From contig NZ_KQ033912.1 in assembly GCF_000969835.1 (NCBI RefSeq), positions 1,811,920 through 1,875,919 on the forward strand: a stretch of DNA of 64,000 bases, given 5' to 3'. Source of the stretch: Parabacteroides goldsteinii DSM 19448 = WAL 12034. GTDB taxonomy: Bacteria > Bacteroidota > Bacteroidia > Bacteroidales > Tannerellaceae. The position numbers and the translations under genes are program-made. Shown piece after piece: positions 35,619 to 43,976 of this stretch (its first letter is position 1; each line of letters starts with the position of its first letter). The notes beneath the pieces were generated by a model. The model was not told the origin of the DNA, ran no database searches, and saw only the letters and a program-made list of their open reading frames with translations.

Positions 35619-38138
35619 ATGAAAAAGCTAATCAATCTAATTGTATTTATTTTAATCGCCGGCCTGAACGGCTGGGCGCAGGAGGCTACCGAAGTGATTC
35701 GGGTTGCTTGTGTAGGAAACAGTATTACTTTCGGAGCTGGTATTGCGAACCGCGACCGTGATAGTTATCCGTCAGTGCTCGGGCAAATGCTCGGACGGGG
35801 TTATGAAGTCCGCAACTTCGGGTTCAGTGCCCGCACCATGCTGATGAAAGGCGATCATCCGTACATGAAAGAGCAGATGTTTCAGGATGCCTTAAAGTAC
35901 AATCCGGACATCGTCGTTATCAAATTGGGCACAAACGATTCCAAATCGTTCAACTGGAAATACAAGGCAGACCTGCCCAAGGATATTCAGACAATGGTCA
36001 GCGCCTTCAAGGCGATACCGTCCAAGCCGAAAATCTACCTGTGTTATCCCCCCAAAGCCTACCAGGTACAATACAGTATTAACGACAGTATTATCGAACA
36101 TGGCGTTATCCCTGTAATCGACCAGGTTGCGAAAAGAAACAAATTACCGGTCATCGATTTACACACGGCTCTAAGCGGTATGAAAGAGCATTTTCCTGAC
36201 AACGTGCATCCCGACCCTGTCGGAGCACATAAGATTGCGGAAACGGTGTACAAGGCAATCACCGGACAGGAATCATCTCACCGGATGCAGGCCTTTCCCG
36301 GTTTCAAAAGCGAGTGGAACGGATGCGACCGCTACGACTTTCAGTTTAAAGGACGTGACGCAATCGTCGTCGTGCCGAAACAGGCAGCCAAAGGGAATCC
36401 GTGGATTTGGCGTCCCGCCTTCTTCAACGCTTTCCCCAGCGTAGATAAGGCCCTGCTGGAAAAAGGATTCCATGTTGCCTATTATGATGTGACACACTGT
36501 TACGGCAACCCGCGTGCCGTTGCATGGGGTACGGACTTCTATAACTACATAAAAAACTACTACGGACTTTCACCGAAAGTAACCCTGGAAGGATTCAGCC
36601 GTGGCGGACTGTATGCGTTGAACTGGGCCGCTAAGAATACAGACAAAATAGCCTGTATCTATATCGACGCTCCCGTCTGCGACGTGTTCAGCTGGCCGGG
36701 AAGAAAAAATGCAGCATTATGGAACGACCTGTTGAAGGAATGGAACCTGACGGATGAAGACATGAATTCGTTCAAAGGCAACCCGATTGACAACCTGGAA
36801 CCATTGGCTAAAGCAGGTATCCCTATCATCAGCGTTTGCGGAGATAGCGACAAAACTGTTCCTTTTAAAGACAATATGGACGTAGTCCGTTCCCGTTACC
36901 TGGCACTGGGAGGACCGGTTGAAGTGATTATCAAACCGGGTGTGGACCACCATCCGCACAGCCTCGAAAACCCGGAACCGGTCGTGGACTTTATACTCCG
37001 CCATCAGCCGGAATATGAAAAGTACCTGCATTACAATGTGCGCGGCAGCCTGCAAAACTCATTCGTCAAGTTTGAGAAAGAACGCAAAGGCCGCGTCGCC
37101 TTCCTGGGCGGTTCCATCACGGAGATGAACGGTTGGAAGAACAGGATTGAAAAGCAGCTGCAACAACGTTTCCCCTATACCACATTCGAGTTCGTGGAAG
37201 CCGGCATCGGTTCTACCGGTACGACACCGGGGGCTTTCCGCCTGCAAAATGACGTGCTGTCGAAAGGAAAGATAGATTTGCTATTCGTTGAAGCAGCCGT
37301 AAACGACCATACCAACTATTTTACCCCACTGGAACAGGTGCGCGGCATGGAAGGCGAAGTACGTCATGCGTTACTGAGCAATCCTGAAATGGACATTATC
37401 ATGTTGCATTTCATCTACGACCCGTTTATCCCGATGGTAGCGAAAAAGCAACAGCCGGACGTAGTCCTGAACCATGAACGGGTAGCCAACCATTACCTCA
37501 TCCCGTCAGTCAACCTCGTGCAGGAAATAGGCGAACGGATGCAGGACGGCGAGTTCACCTGGGAACAGTTCGGCGGAACCCATCCGCTCCCGTTCGGACA
37601 TACATTCTATGCCGCAGCCATCAACCACCTGTTCGACAGCATGTGGAAAGGAATTACTCCCGACAGCCCGGTGGTTGCCCATGAGATTCCGGAAGAACCG
37701 CTCGACGAATACAGTTATTACAAAGGTGATTTCATCGACCTGAAAGAAGCGAAGCTGAATAAAGGCTGGAAATACGTTCCTTCCTGGCGGGCGGACAACA
37801 AATACGAAAAACGGAGAGGATTCGCAGACGTACCGATGCTCGAAGCAACCCGTCCCGGAGACAAACTGACACTCGATTTCACAGGAAAGGCAATCGGTAT
37901 CTTCTGTACGCCCGGCCCGACAGCAGGCATCCTTGAATACAGCATCGACGGTGCCCCATTCAAAAAGTTGGATACTTTCACTCAATGGAGCAAATATCTT
38001 TATATCCCTTGGGTATATATGTTTGAAACAGAATTAGACGACACAACCCATAAACTGGTACTTCGCATCTCGAAAGACAAGAATCCCGATTCCATCGGTA
38101 CGGAATGCCAGATACGTAACTTCGTCGTAAACAGATAA
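35619..38138 (+). CDS. Secreted three-module hydrolase: SGNH - alpha/beta hydrolase - SGNH
   Basis: An 839-residue protein with an N-terminal signal peptide (about 1-20). Module 1 (about 25-215) is an SGNH/GDSL esterase with Ser35 (VGNSITFG), Asn106 (GTND) and Asp194/His197 (DNVHPD). Module 2 (about 225-465) is an alpha/beta hydrolase with Ser327 (GFSRGG), Asp411 (GDSDKTVPF) and His444/445 (VDHHPHS). Module 3 (about 490-680) is a second SGNH domain with Ser499 (LGGSITE), Asn562 (AAVND) and His655 (GGTHP); the usual Asp three residues before the His is Gly652. A beta-rich tail follows. SGNH enzymes remove acyl groups from glycans, so de-esterification of an acylated L-galactose-containing glycan is the likely role. 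It lies 67 bases after the dehydrogenase gene and 7 bases before uxaB. Confidence 0.8.
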   Translation: MKKLINLIVFILIAGLNGWAQEATEVIRVACVGNSITFGAGIANRDRDSYPSVLGQMLGRGYEVRNFGFSARTMLMKGDHPYMKEQMFQDALKYNPDIVVIKLGTNDSKSFNWKYKADLPKDIQTMVSAFKAIPSKPKIYLCYPPKAYQVQYSINDSIIEHGVIPVIDQVAKRNKLPVIDLHTALSGMKEHFPDNVHPDPVGAHKIAETVYKAITGQESSHRMQAFPGFKSEWNGCDRYDFQFKGRDAIVVVPKQAAKGNPWIWRPAFFNAFPSVDKALLEKGFHVAYYDVTHCYGNPRAVAWGTDFYNYIKNYYGLSPKVTLEGFSRGGLYALNWAAKNTDKIACIYIDAPVCDVFSWPGRKNAALWNDLLKEWNLTDEDMNSFKGNPIDNLEPLAKAGIPIISVCGDSDKTVPFKDNMDVVRSRYLALGGPVEVIIKPGVDHHPHSLENPEPVVDFILRHQPEYEKYLHYNVRGSLQNSFVKFEKERKGRVAFLGGSITEMNGWKNRIEKQLQQRFPYTTFEFVEAGIGSTGTTPGAFRLQNDVLSKGKIDLLFVEAAVNDHTNYFTPLEQVRGMEGEVRHALLSNPEMDIIMLHFIYDPFIPMVAKKQQPDVVLNHERVANHYLIPSVNLVQEIGERMQDGEFTWEQFGGTHPLPFGHTFYAAAINHLFDSMWKGITPDSPVVAHEIPEEPLDEYSYYKGDFIDLKEAKLNKGWKYVPSWRADNKYEKRRGFADVPMLEATRPGDKLTLDFTGKAIGIFCTPGPTAGILEYSIDGAPFKKLDTFTQWSKYLYIPWVYMFETELDDTTHKLVLRISKDKNPDSIGTECQIRNFVVNR

Positions 38139-38145
38139 AAGTAAA

Positions 38146-39588
38146 ATGAAAGAATTAAATAAACAAAACGTTCCGGTCATCACCCGGCCGGAGCGTATCA
38201 TACAGTTTGGCGAGGGGAACTTCCTCCGGGCATTTGTAGACTGGATTATCTGGAATATGAATGCAAAAGCAGATTTCAACAGCAATGTCGTAGTCGTCCA
38301 GCCTATTGAAAAAGGGATGGTCGATATGTTGAACAAGCAGGACAACCTGTATCATGTCAACCTCCAGGGACTGGATAAAGGCAAAACCGTCAACAGTCTT
38401 GAACTGATCGACGTGATCAGCCGTTCACTGAATCCCTATACGGATTTCGAGGCATTCATCCGGCTGGCGGAACAACCGGAAATGCGTTTTGTCATCTCCA
38501 ATACGACCGAAGCCGGAATCACTTTCGACCCAGCCTGCCGGTTGGAGGATGCTCCGGCAGCTTCCTATCCCGGCAAACTGACCCAGTTATTATACCACCG
38601 CTTTAAAACATTCAACGGAGATAAAAGCAAAGGTCTGATTATCTTTCCCTGCGAACTCATCTTCCTGAACGGACACAAACTGAAAGAAACAATTTACCAG
38701 TATATCGACCTGTGGCAACTGGGTGAAGAGTTCAGGAATTGGTTTGAAGAAGCCTGCGGCGTTTATGCCACTTTAGTCGACCGCATCGTCCCCGGCTTCC
38801 CCCGCAAAGACATCGACGCGATCAAAGAGAAACTGCAATACAACGATAACCTGGTGGTGCAGGCTGAGATATTCCATCTATGGGTTATCGAAGCGCCACA
38901 GGAGATTGCCAACGAATTTCCTGCCGACAAAGCGGGACTAAATGTCCTGTTTGTTCCATCCGAAGCACCGTATCATGAACGGAAAGTGACGTTGCTGAAC
39001 GGCCCGCACACTGTCCTGTCGCCGGTTGCCTTCCTGTCGGGAATCGACATCGTGCGGGATGCCTGTCAGGATGAAGTCATTGGAAAATACATCCGTAAGG
39101 TAATGTTCGAGGAACTGATGGAAACATTGAACCTACCTAAAGCGGAACTGGAAAAGTTCGCCAATGATGTATTGGAACGTTTCAACAACCCGTTTGTCGA
39201 CCATCAGGTTACTTCTATCATGTTGAACTCTTTCCCCAAATTCCAGACACGCGACCTGCCGGGATTGAAAGAATACCTGAAACGGAAAGGAAAACTTCCG
39301 GAAGGACTCGTCCTGGGACTGGCAGCCATCTTAACCTACTACAAAGGTGGCAACCGGACAGACGGAACTGCAATCGTTCCGAATGACGACCCGAAAAACA
39401 TCTCCCTGATGAATACCCTCTGGGCGACAGGCTCCACGCAGGAAGTTGCCGGTAAAATCCTGGCAGCAGAAGATATTTGGGGAGAAAACCTGAACGAAAT
39501 ACCCGGCCTGGCCGATAAAATAGTCTACTACCTGGATGCCATTCAGGAAAAAGGAATGCGCGAAGTCGTAAAAGAGATTCTCCGATGA
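38146..39588 (+). CDS. uxaB: Tagaturonate reductase (altronate oxidoreductase)
   Basis: A 480-residue cytoplasmic enzyme of the mannitol dehydrogenase superfamily. The N-terminal nucleotide-binding domain begins IIQFGEGNFLRAFVDW, and the family's long C-terminal helical domain is complete. It reduces D-tagaturonate to D-altronate with NADH. Besides the galacturonate pathway it serves L-galactonate catabolism, in which tagaturonate is the branch point. Its last four bases overlap the start of uxaA (ATGA), so the two are translationally coupled. Confidence 0.92.
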   Translation: MKELNKQNVPVITRPERIIQFGEGNFLRAFVDWIIWNMNAKADFNSNVVVVQPIEKGMVDMLNKQDNLYHVNLQGLDKGKTVNSLELIDVISRSLNPYTDFEAFIRLAEQPEMRFVISNTTEAGITFDPACRLEDAPAASYPGKLTQLLYHRFKTFNGDKSKGLIIFPCELIFLNGHKLKETIYQYIDLWQLGEEFRNWFEEACGVYATLVDRIVPGFPRKDIDAIKEKLQYNDNLVVQAEIFHLWVIEAPQEIANEFPADKAGLNVLFVPSEAPYHERKVTLLNGPHTVLSPVAFLSGIDIVRDACQDEVIGKYIRKVMFEELMETLNLPKAELEKFANDVLERFNNPFVDHQVTSIMLNSFPKFQTRDLPGLKEYLKRKGKLPEGLVLGLAAILTYYKGGNRTDGTAIVPNDDPKNISLMNTLWATGSTQEVAGKILAAEDIWGENLNEIPGLADKIVYYLDAIQEKGMREVVKEILR

Positions 39589-41072
39589 AAAAACAGATCC
39601 AAATAAACCCTGCCGACAATGTGGTCGTAGCCGTCGATACACTATCGACAGGAGATAATATAACTGTCGGAACCACCACCGTCACTGTCCGCGAAGAAAT
39701 TCCGGCCGGTCACAAAGTGGCGCTGCAAGACTTTAAAACAGGCGAGTCCATCATCAAGTACGGTTTCCCTATCGGACATGCCCGGAAGGATATATCCACA
39801 GGCTCCCTGGTAAACGAGAAGAATATCAAAACGAATCTGGAAGGTTTGCAGGACTATACCTGGCAACCGCAGGACACGACTTTGGACATTCCCGACAAAG
39901 GTCTGACCTTTAACGGCTACCGTCGCAGGAACGGTGATGTGGGAATCCGTAACGAGATATGGATTATTCCCACGGTAGGCTGTGTGAATGGCATCGTAAA
40001 CCAACTGGCAGAAACGCTCCGGCAGGAAACTTTGGGAAAAGACGTCGATGCCATCGTCGCCTTCCCCCATAATTACGGTTGTTCACAATTAGGCAACGAC
40101 CACGAAAATACCCGTAAGATATTACGTAACATGGCAAAGCATCCGAATGCCGGCGCCGTGTTAGTCGTCGGACTGGGGTGTGAAAACAATCAGCCAGATG
40201 CTTTCCGCGAATTTCTCGGAGAATACGATACCGAACGCATCCGTTTCATGATTTGCCAGCAGGTAAAGGATGAACACGAAGAAGGAATGAACATCCTGCG
40301 GGAATTATACACAATCGCCTCGGCCGATAAACGGACAGCCATTCCCATGAGCGAACTGCGCGTCGGACTGAAATGCGGTGGCTCGGACGGTTTCTCCGGC
40401 ATCACGGCCAATCCGTTGCTGGGTGTCTTCTCCGACTTTCTGGTTGCACAGGGAGGAACAACCGTCCTGACGGAAGTCCCCGAAATGTTCGGTGCGGAAA
40501 CATTGTTGATGAACCGTTGCACGACAGAAGAGTTGTTCAACAAAACCGTCCGTCTGATTAACGATTTCAAAGCCTACTTCCTGGAGAACAAGCAGCCGGT
40601 CTACGAGAATCCCTCACCGGGAAATAAAGCCGGAGGAATCTCCACACTGGAAGAAAAGTCATTGGGATGCACGCAAAAGTCCGGCAAATCCGGAGTAAAA
40701 GATGTCCTCATGTACGGAGACCGGCTAACCACCCGCGGACTAAACCTGTTAAGTGCCCCGGGCAATGACCTGGTGGCCAGCACAGCACTGGCGGCTTCCG
40801 GTTGCCACATGGTACTCTTCACCACCGGACGCGGAACACCTTTCGGCACGTTTATCCCCACTGTCAAGATATCGACAAACACCGCTCTATCGGAAAACAA
40901 ACCCGGCTGGATTGATTTTAATGCCGGAACGTTGGTGGAAGGTGAATCGATGGAAACCCTCAGCGAGCAGTTTATCCGATTCATATTGGAGGTCGCCGGA
41001 GGCCGTTTCGTAAACAACGAAAAGAAAGGATACCGGGAAATTGCCATCTTCAAATCCGGAGTCACTCTCTAA
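39585..41072 (+). CDS. uxaA: Altronate dehydratase
   Basis: A 495-residue cytoplasmic dehydratase that converts D-altronate to 2-keto-3-deoxy-D-gluconate. The N-terminal SAF domain (about 10-80) is followed by the UxaA catalytic region, recognisable by NGYRRRNGDVGIRNEIWIIPTVGCVN, AFPHNYGCSQLG and LKCGGSDGFSGITANP. It is the last gene of the operon. The kinase and aldolase that would finish the route (KDG kinase, KDPG aldolase) are not in the window. It is convergent with the flavodoxin-fold gene, with only 22 bases between stop codons and no clear terminator. Confidence 0.94.
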   Translation: MKKQIQINPADNVVVAVDTLSTGDNITVGTTTVTVREEIPAGHKVALQDFKTGESIIKYGFPIGHARKDISTGSLVNEKNIKTNLEGLQDYTWQPQDTTLDIPDKGLTFNGYRRRNGDVGIRNEIWIIPTVGCVNGIVNQLAETLRQETLGKDVDAIVAFPHNYGCSQLGNDHENTRKILRNMAKHPNAGAVLVVGLGCENNQPDAFREFLGEYDTERIRFMICQQVKDEHEEGMNILRELYTIASADKRTAIPMSELRVGLKCGGSDGFSGITANPLLGVFSDFLVAQGGTTVLTEVPEMFGAETLLMNRCTTEELFNKTVRLINDFKAYFLENKQPVYENPSPGNKAGGISTLEEKSLGCTQKSGKSGVKDVLMYGDRLTTRGLNLLSAPGNDLVASTALAASGCHMVLFTTGRGTPFGTFIPTVKISTNTALSENKPGWIDFNAGTLVEGESMETLSEQFIRFILEVAGGRFVNNEKKGYREIAIFKSGVTL

Positions 41073-41094
41073 GTGGCTAGCAGATAAAAAATTT

Positions 41095-41631
41095 TCAGAC
41101 AGCCTTTCCCATTTCGTATGCCTGCTTTAACACGGGATGACTTTCGGTTTCGCCCGGTCCATTGACCCCTCCGGCGAATACCGTTCCTGCAAGACGAGCC
41201 TTTTCGAAACAGTCGATCCATCCAGTGAGCCCTGCAACAGCACGTTTCGGTACATACTCCTCATTTTCCACTGCGCTGGTCAGCATGTAAATATCACGGA
41301 AACGATAGTCGGAAGGATAAAGCGGATTGGCACGGTCAAGCAATGTTTTGAGCTGTCCGCACATTTCATAGTAATAAATGGGTGTTGCGAATGCGATTAC
41401 ATCGGCATCGTGCATTTTTTCCACGATGTCAGGAGCATCATCTTTGATGACACATTTTTGTGTTTTCTGACAGTTGAGACAGCCTTTACAGAAATGTATC
41501 TCCTTATCTTTTAGGGTTATTTTCTCAACTTCATTTCCCGCTTCGGCAGCCCCGCGGATAAATTCGTCCGCCAAGGCTTCCGAGTTACTCCGCAAACGGA
41601 GACTTGATGATATGACTAATACTTTTTTCAT
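41095..41631 (-). CDS. Flavodoxin-fold NAD(P)H-dependent FMN oxidoreductase
   Basis: A 178-residue cytoplasmic flavoprotein. The N-terminal MKKVLVISSSLRLRSNSEAL is the FMN-phosphate-binding start of the NADPH-dependent FMN reductase family, and ATPIYYYEMCGQLKTLLDR is the flavin-contacting region. A cysteine-rich stretch (CKGCLNCQKTQKC), common in this subgroup, follows the second strand. The start at 41631 matches the family start. It lies 53 bases downstream of the SDR gene on the same strand and probably shares its promoter, suggesting a redox or aldehyde/quinone detoxification pair. Confidence 0.85.
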   Translation of the reverse strand: MKKVLVISSSLRLRSNSEALADEFIRGAAEAGNEVEKITLKDKEIHFCKGCLNCQKTQKCVIKDDAPDIVEKMHDADVIAFATPIYYYEMCGQLKTLLDRANPLYPSDYRFRDIYMLTSAVENEEYVPKRAVAGLTGWIDCFEKARLAGTVFAGGVNGPGETESHPVLKQAYEMGKAV

Positions 41632-41684
41632 ATTTTTCAAAAGTTCAATATTCTTCTTATTATTTGATGTTGTTTTTTGTAGAT

Positions 41685-42428
41685 TTAATGAATCGTAAAG
41701 CCACCGTCTACCAGTAAAGCATGACCATGCACAAAACTGGAGGCCGGACTGCAGAGCCACAACACTGCATCTGCTATCTCTTCCGGCTTACCTAAACGTC
41801 CGGCCGGTATATCACGGACCAGTTCTTTTTCTAATTGCGGGTTTCTACGTATTAATTCTTCTGCCATCGGAGTAAGTATTACCCCCGGACAAACGGCATT
41901 GATCCGGATTCCTTTTGCTGCGTAGTCCATAGCTGCCGTACGTGTCATGCCAATAACACCATGTTTACAGGAAATATAGGCAGCCTGTCCGGCGAAAGCT
42001 GTTACTCCTCCTTGCGAAGAGGTATTGACAATAGCTCCACCTCCTTGTTTTAGCATCTGCCCGATTTCGAATTTCATACAGTTCCATACCCCTTTGAGGT
42101 CGACTGCAACAGTACGGTCAAACTCATCGTCCGTAATTTCCGCCATCGGGCGTTGCGGTGTTTGAATGCCTGCATTGTTAAGTGCTGCATCCAGGCGTCC
42201 ATATGTCGAGACTATCCAATCGATCATTTCCTTCACTGCCTGCACATCCGATACGTCACATTGATAAGCTACAGCATCATATCCGGCATCAATAAGTTTT
42301 CGAGCCTGCTCTTCCGGCTTTTGAATATCCGCCATTATAACGGTTGCCCCTTCACGGGCAAATGCTTCTGCACAAGCAAGTCCAATCCCCATACCGGAGC
42401 CTGTAACCATGACAATTCTTTTTTCCAT
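41685..42428 (-). CDS. Short-chain dehydrogenase/reductase
   Basis: A 247-residue NAD(P)-dependent SDR. The cofactor motif is VTGSGMGIGLACAEA, NNAG is present, the catalytic Ser is in VNTSSQGG and the YxxxK motif is YISCK. The start at 42428 (MEKRIVMVTG) is preferred over an ATG nine codons upstream. The substrate is unknown. Upstream lies a direct-repeat box shared with the DUF3737/aminotransferase operon, which points to a common regulator. Confidence 0.88.
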   Translation of the reverse strand: MEKRIVMVTGSGMGIGLACAEAFAREGATVIMADIQKPEEQARKLIDAGYDAVAYQCDVSDVQAVKEMIDWIVSTYGRLDAALNNAGIQTPQRPMAEITDDEFDRTVAVDLKGVWNCMKFEIGQMLKQGGGAIVNTSSQGGVTAFAGQAAYISCKHGVIGMTRTAAMDYAAKGIRINAVCPGVILTPMAEELIRRNPQLEKELVRDIPAGRLGKPEEIADAVLWLCSPASSFVHGHALLVDGGFTIH

Positions 42429-42505
42429 TGTTTTTCTGTTTTTATCTATGTTCAAAGATTTCTTTAATTTTACAGAGGTAAAGGTAAAGGCTTATGTTGC
42501 TTTGT

Positions 42506-42545
42506 TTTGTAGATAAATTACAGATGTTCTAACCTTGATTACAGA
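42506..42545 (-). promoter_or_regulatory. Conserved direct-repeat regulatory box, copy 1
   Basis: TTTGTAGATAAATTACAGA (42506-42524) is followed by a second ATTACAGA (42538-42545), with the two ATTACAGA octamers exactly 21 bases apart. A third, weaker ATTACA is at 42558-42563. The same 19-mer and the same 21-base spacing occur at 47241-47280. The box lies 26 bases upstream of a near-consensus minus-strand -7 box (TACCTCTG, 42473-42480) of the SDR gene. Direct repeats two helical turns apart are typical of AraC-family sites. Confidence 0.6.
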
Positions 42546-42670
42546 TTTGTGGAGTAGATTACACTTCATCAATGCTTGAACAAGCAAAGGCAAAAGCCTC
42601 CGGAACGGGACTGGAGATTAATTTCATTGAAGCAGATATGCGAACATTAAAGAAACAGATATACATTTAG
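42539..42670 (+). pseudogene. Remnant of a SAM-dependent methyltransferase gene
   Basis: The frame reads from just after a stop codon (42536-42538): LQICGVDYTSSMLEQAKAKA, then SGTGLEINFIEADMRTLKKQ and a stop at 42668. The pattern GVDYT-S-S-ML-x-x-AK followed by INFIEADMRTL is the region after motif I through motif II of class I methyltransferases. Neither the SAM-binding glycine motif nor the rest of the enzyme is present, so this is a decayed internal piece, not a functional gene. A short ORF starting at ATG 42572 lies inside it. Confidence 0.5.
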
Positions 42671-42867
42671 CATCGGATGAATAATCGGAGAAAGTCAAAA
42701 ATAGACTTCCAATTAAAAAAACAGTCTCAGGCAGAGGGTATCAAATTAACAGGCAGGGCATTCATTACGCTCTGTTTTGCTTTGTACCGTTATGGACTGA
42801 ATATTTTTTTCCATCAACTCTGTTATAAAAACACCTTTTCCCCGACTATATAATAAAGTTCAAACAA

Positions 42868-43362
42868 ATGAAGTCAAACCAAAAAGAATTTCTAAAGATA
42901 TTGTCTGCTTACCAAGGTATTATCCATAAGGTAAATCAGGTATATTTTAAGTCGAAAATAGACAAAGAGGATAATTTCCAGGAAGTCGTCTATCAGCTTT
43001 GGCGTTCTTTCCCATCGTTACAAAACAAAGAGAAACCAGCTTCATGGATTTATGCAGTAGCTATAAACACTTCTATTTCAAAGGTCAGACAAGACAGCCG
43101 GATCGAGTTCTGCGATGCTTCTGATTCTGCGCTCAATATAGAGGCGGCCACCCCCAATGAGCAACAAGAACAGAACGAGAACTACCAAAGGCTTATAAAC
43201 GCTCTGTATAAACTGAATGAAATAGATAAATCGATCATGTTGCTTTACATGGAAGATTATAGTTATGAGGAAATTGCTGAAATAGTCGGAATGAGCAGTT
43301 CCAACATCGGAATGAAAATTCACAGGCTAAAGAGCCGATTACAAAAACAATTTAAAAAGTAA
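42868..43362 (+). CDS. RNA polymerase ECF-type sigma factor
   Basis: A 164-residue sigma-70 family factor with region 2 (FQEVVYQLWRSFPSL; PASWIYAVAINTSISKVR) and region 4 helix-turn-helix (LYMEDYSYEEIAEIVGMSSSNIGMKIHRLKSRL). It is followed after 5 bases by a membrane protein and then a secreted hydrolase, with no FecR or SusC nearby. It is therefore not one of the usual glycan-linked sigma factors. No consensus promoter was found in the 197 bases upstream, suggesting autoregulation by its own promoter type. Confidence 0.88.
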   Translation: MKSNQKEFLKILSAYQGIIHKVNQVYFKSKIDKEDNFQEVVYQLWRSFPSLQNKEKPASWIYAVAINTSISKVRQDSRIEFCDASDSALNIEAATPNEQQEQNENYQRLINALYKLNEIDKSIMLLYMEDYSYEEIAEIVGMSSSNIGMKIHRLKSRLQKQFKK

Positions 43363-43367
43363 GTATT

Positions 43368-43967
43368 ATGGAAACAAATGACATTAAAGATATTTGGAAA
43401 ACAGAAACTGTAAAAGAGATGAAACCGTATTCCGAGGAAGAACTAAACGAAATAGTGGTTAAATCTGTAAGAAAATCAATCAAAACAGTATATCCCGGGA
43501 CTATTTTTCGACTCGTTGTCATTGCTGTGATTGTGTATCTCATCGCAACATTATTTTTAAGGGAGCAGAGTATGGAAGGAATGCTCTTAGATGTCAGCGC
43601 TTTAGTTATATTATCTGTTTCTTATCTGCTTTGGGAACGCTCTGCTTACAAAATGCGGAAATATACTAATAGCAAGCCTGTAAAAGAATGGCTGGAATAT
43701 CGAATAAAGGAATTTGAGAACACGATAAGATTTAACACCAAATATAATTTGGTCATATATGCATGTTCTTTTCTGTTTTCAATAGGTTTCTATGTTTTTT
43801 ATCAAATAACGGTAAATGTTACTCCCGGCATTTTGACTGTCATTATTATTCCGCTCGGACTTATCATTTACCTATTGATAGTAAGACGTTCTATAAATCG
43901 AAATTATCAAAAAGCTCTTCATGAACTAAAAGAGCTCTATAAACAATTTGAAGAGTCAAACAAATAA
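43368..43967 (+). CDS. Four-helix membrane protein, putative anti-sigma factor
   Basis: A 199-residue protein with an N-terminal soluble stretch (about 1-40, acidic, METNDIKDIWKTETVKEM), two helices (about 44-62 and 70-88), a soluble segment, two more helices (about 124-142 and 148-168), and a charged helical tail (RRSINRNYQKALHELKELYKQFEE). No family is recognised. Its position 5 bases after an ECF sigma gene and the cytoplasmic N-terminus make it a candidate membrane anti-sigma factor, by context only. Confidence 0.55.
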   Translation: METNDIKDIWKTETVKEMKPYSEEELNEIVVKSVRKSIKTVYPGTIFRLVVIAVIVYLIATLFLREQSMEGMLLDVSALVILSVSYLLWERSAYKMRKYTNSKPVKEWLEYRIKEFENTIRFNTKYNLVIYACSFLFSIGFYVFYQITVNVTPGILTVIIIPLGLIIYLLIVRRSINRNYQKALHELKELYKQFEESNK

Positions 43968-43976
43968 AATATACGT

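Noticed and set aside
42714..42760. Terminator-like sequence ACAGTCTCAGGCAGA after the methyltransferase remnant
   Set aside because: The matching arm is absent, so no hairpin forms; it may be half of a lost terminator.
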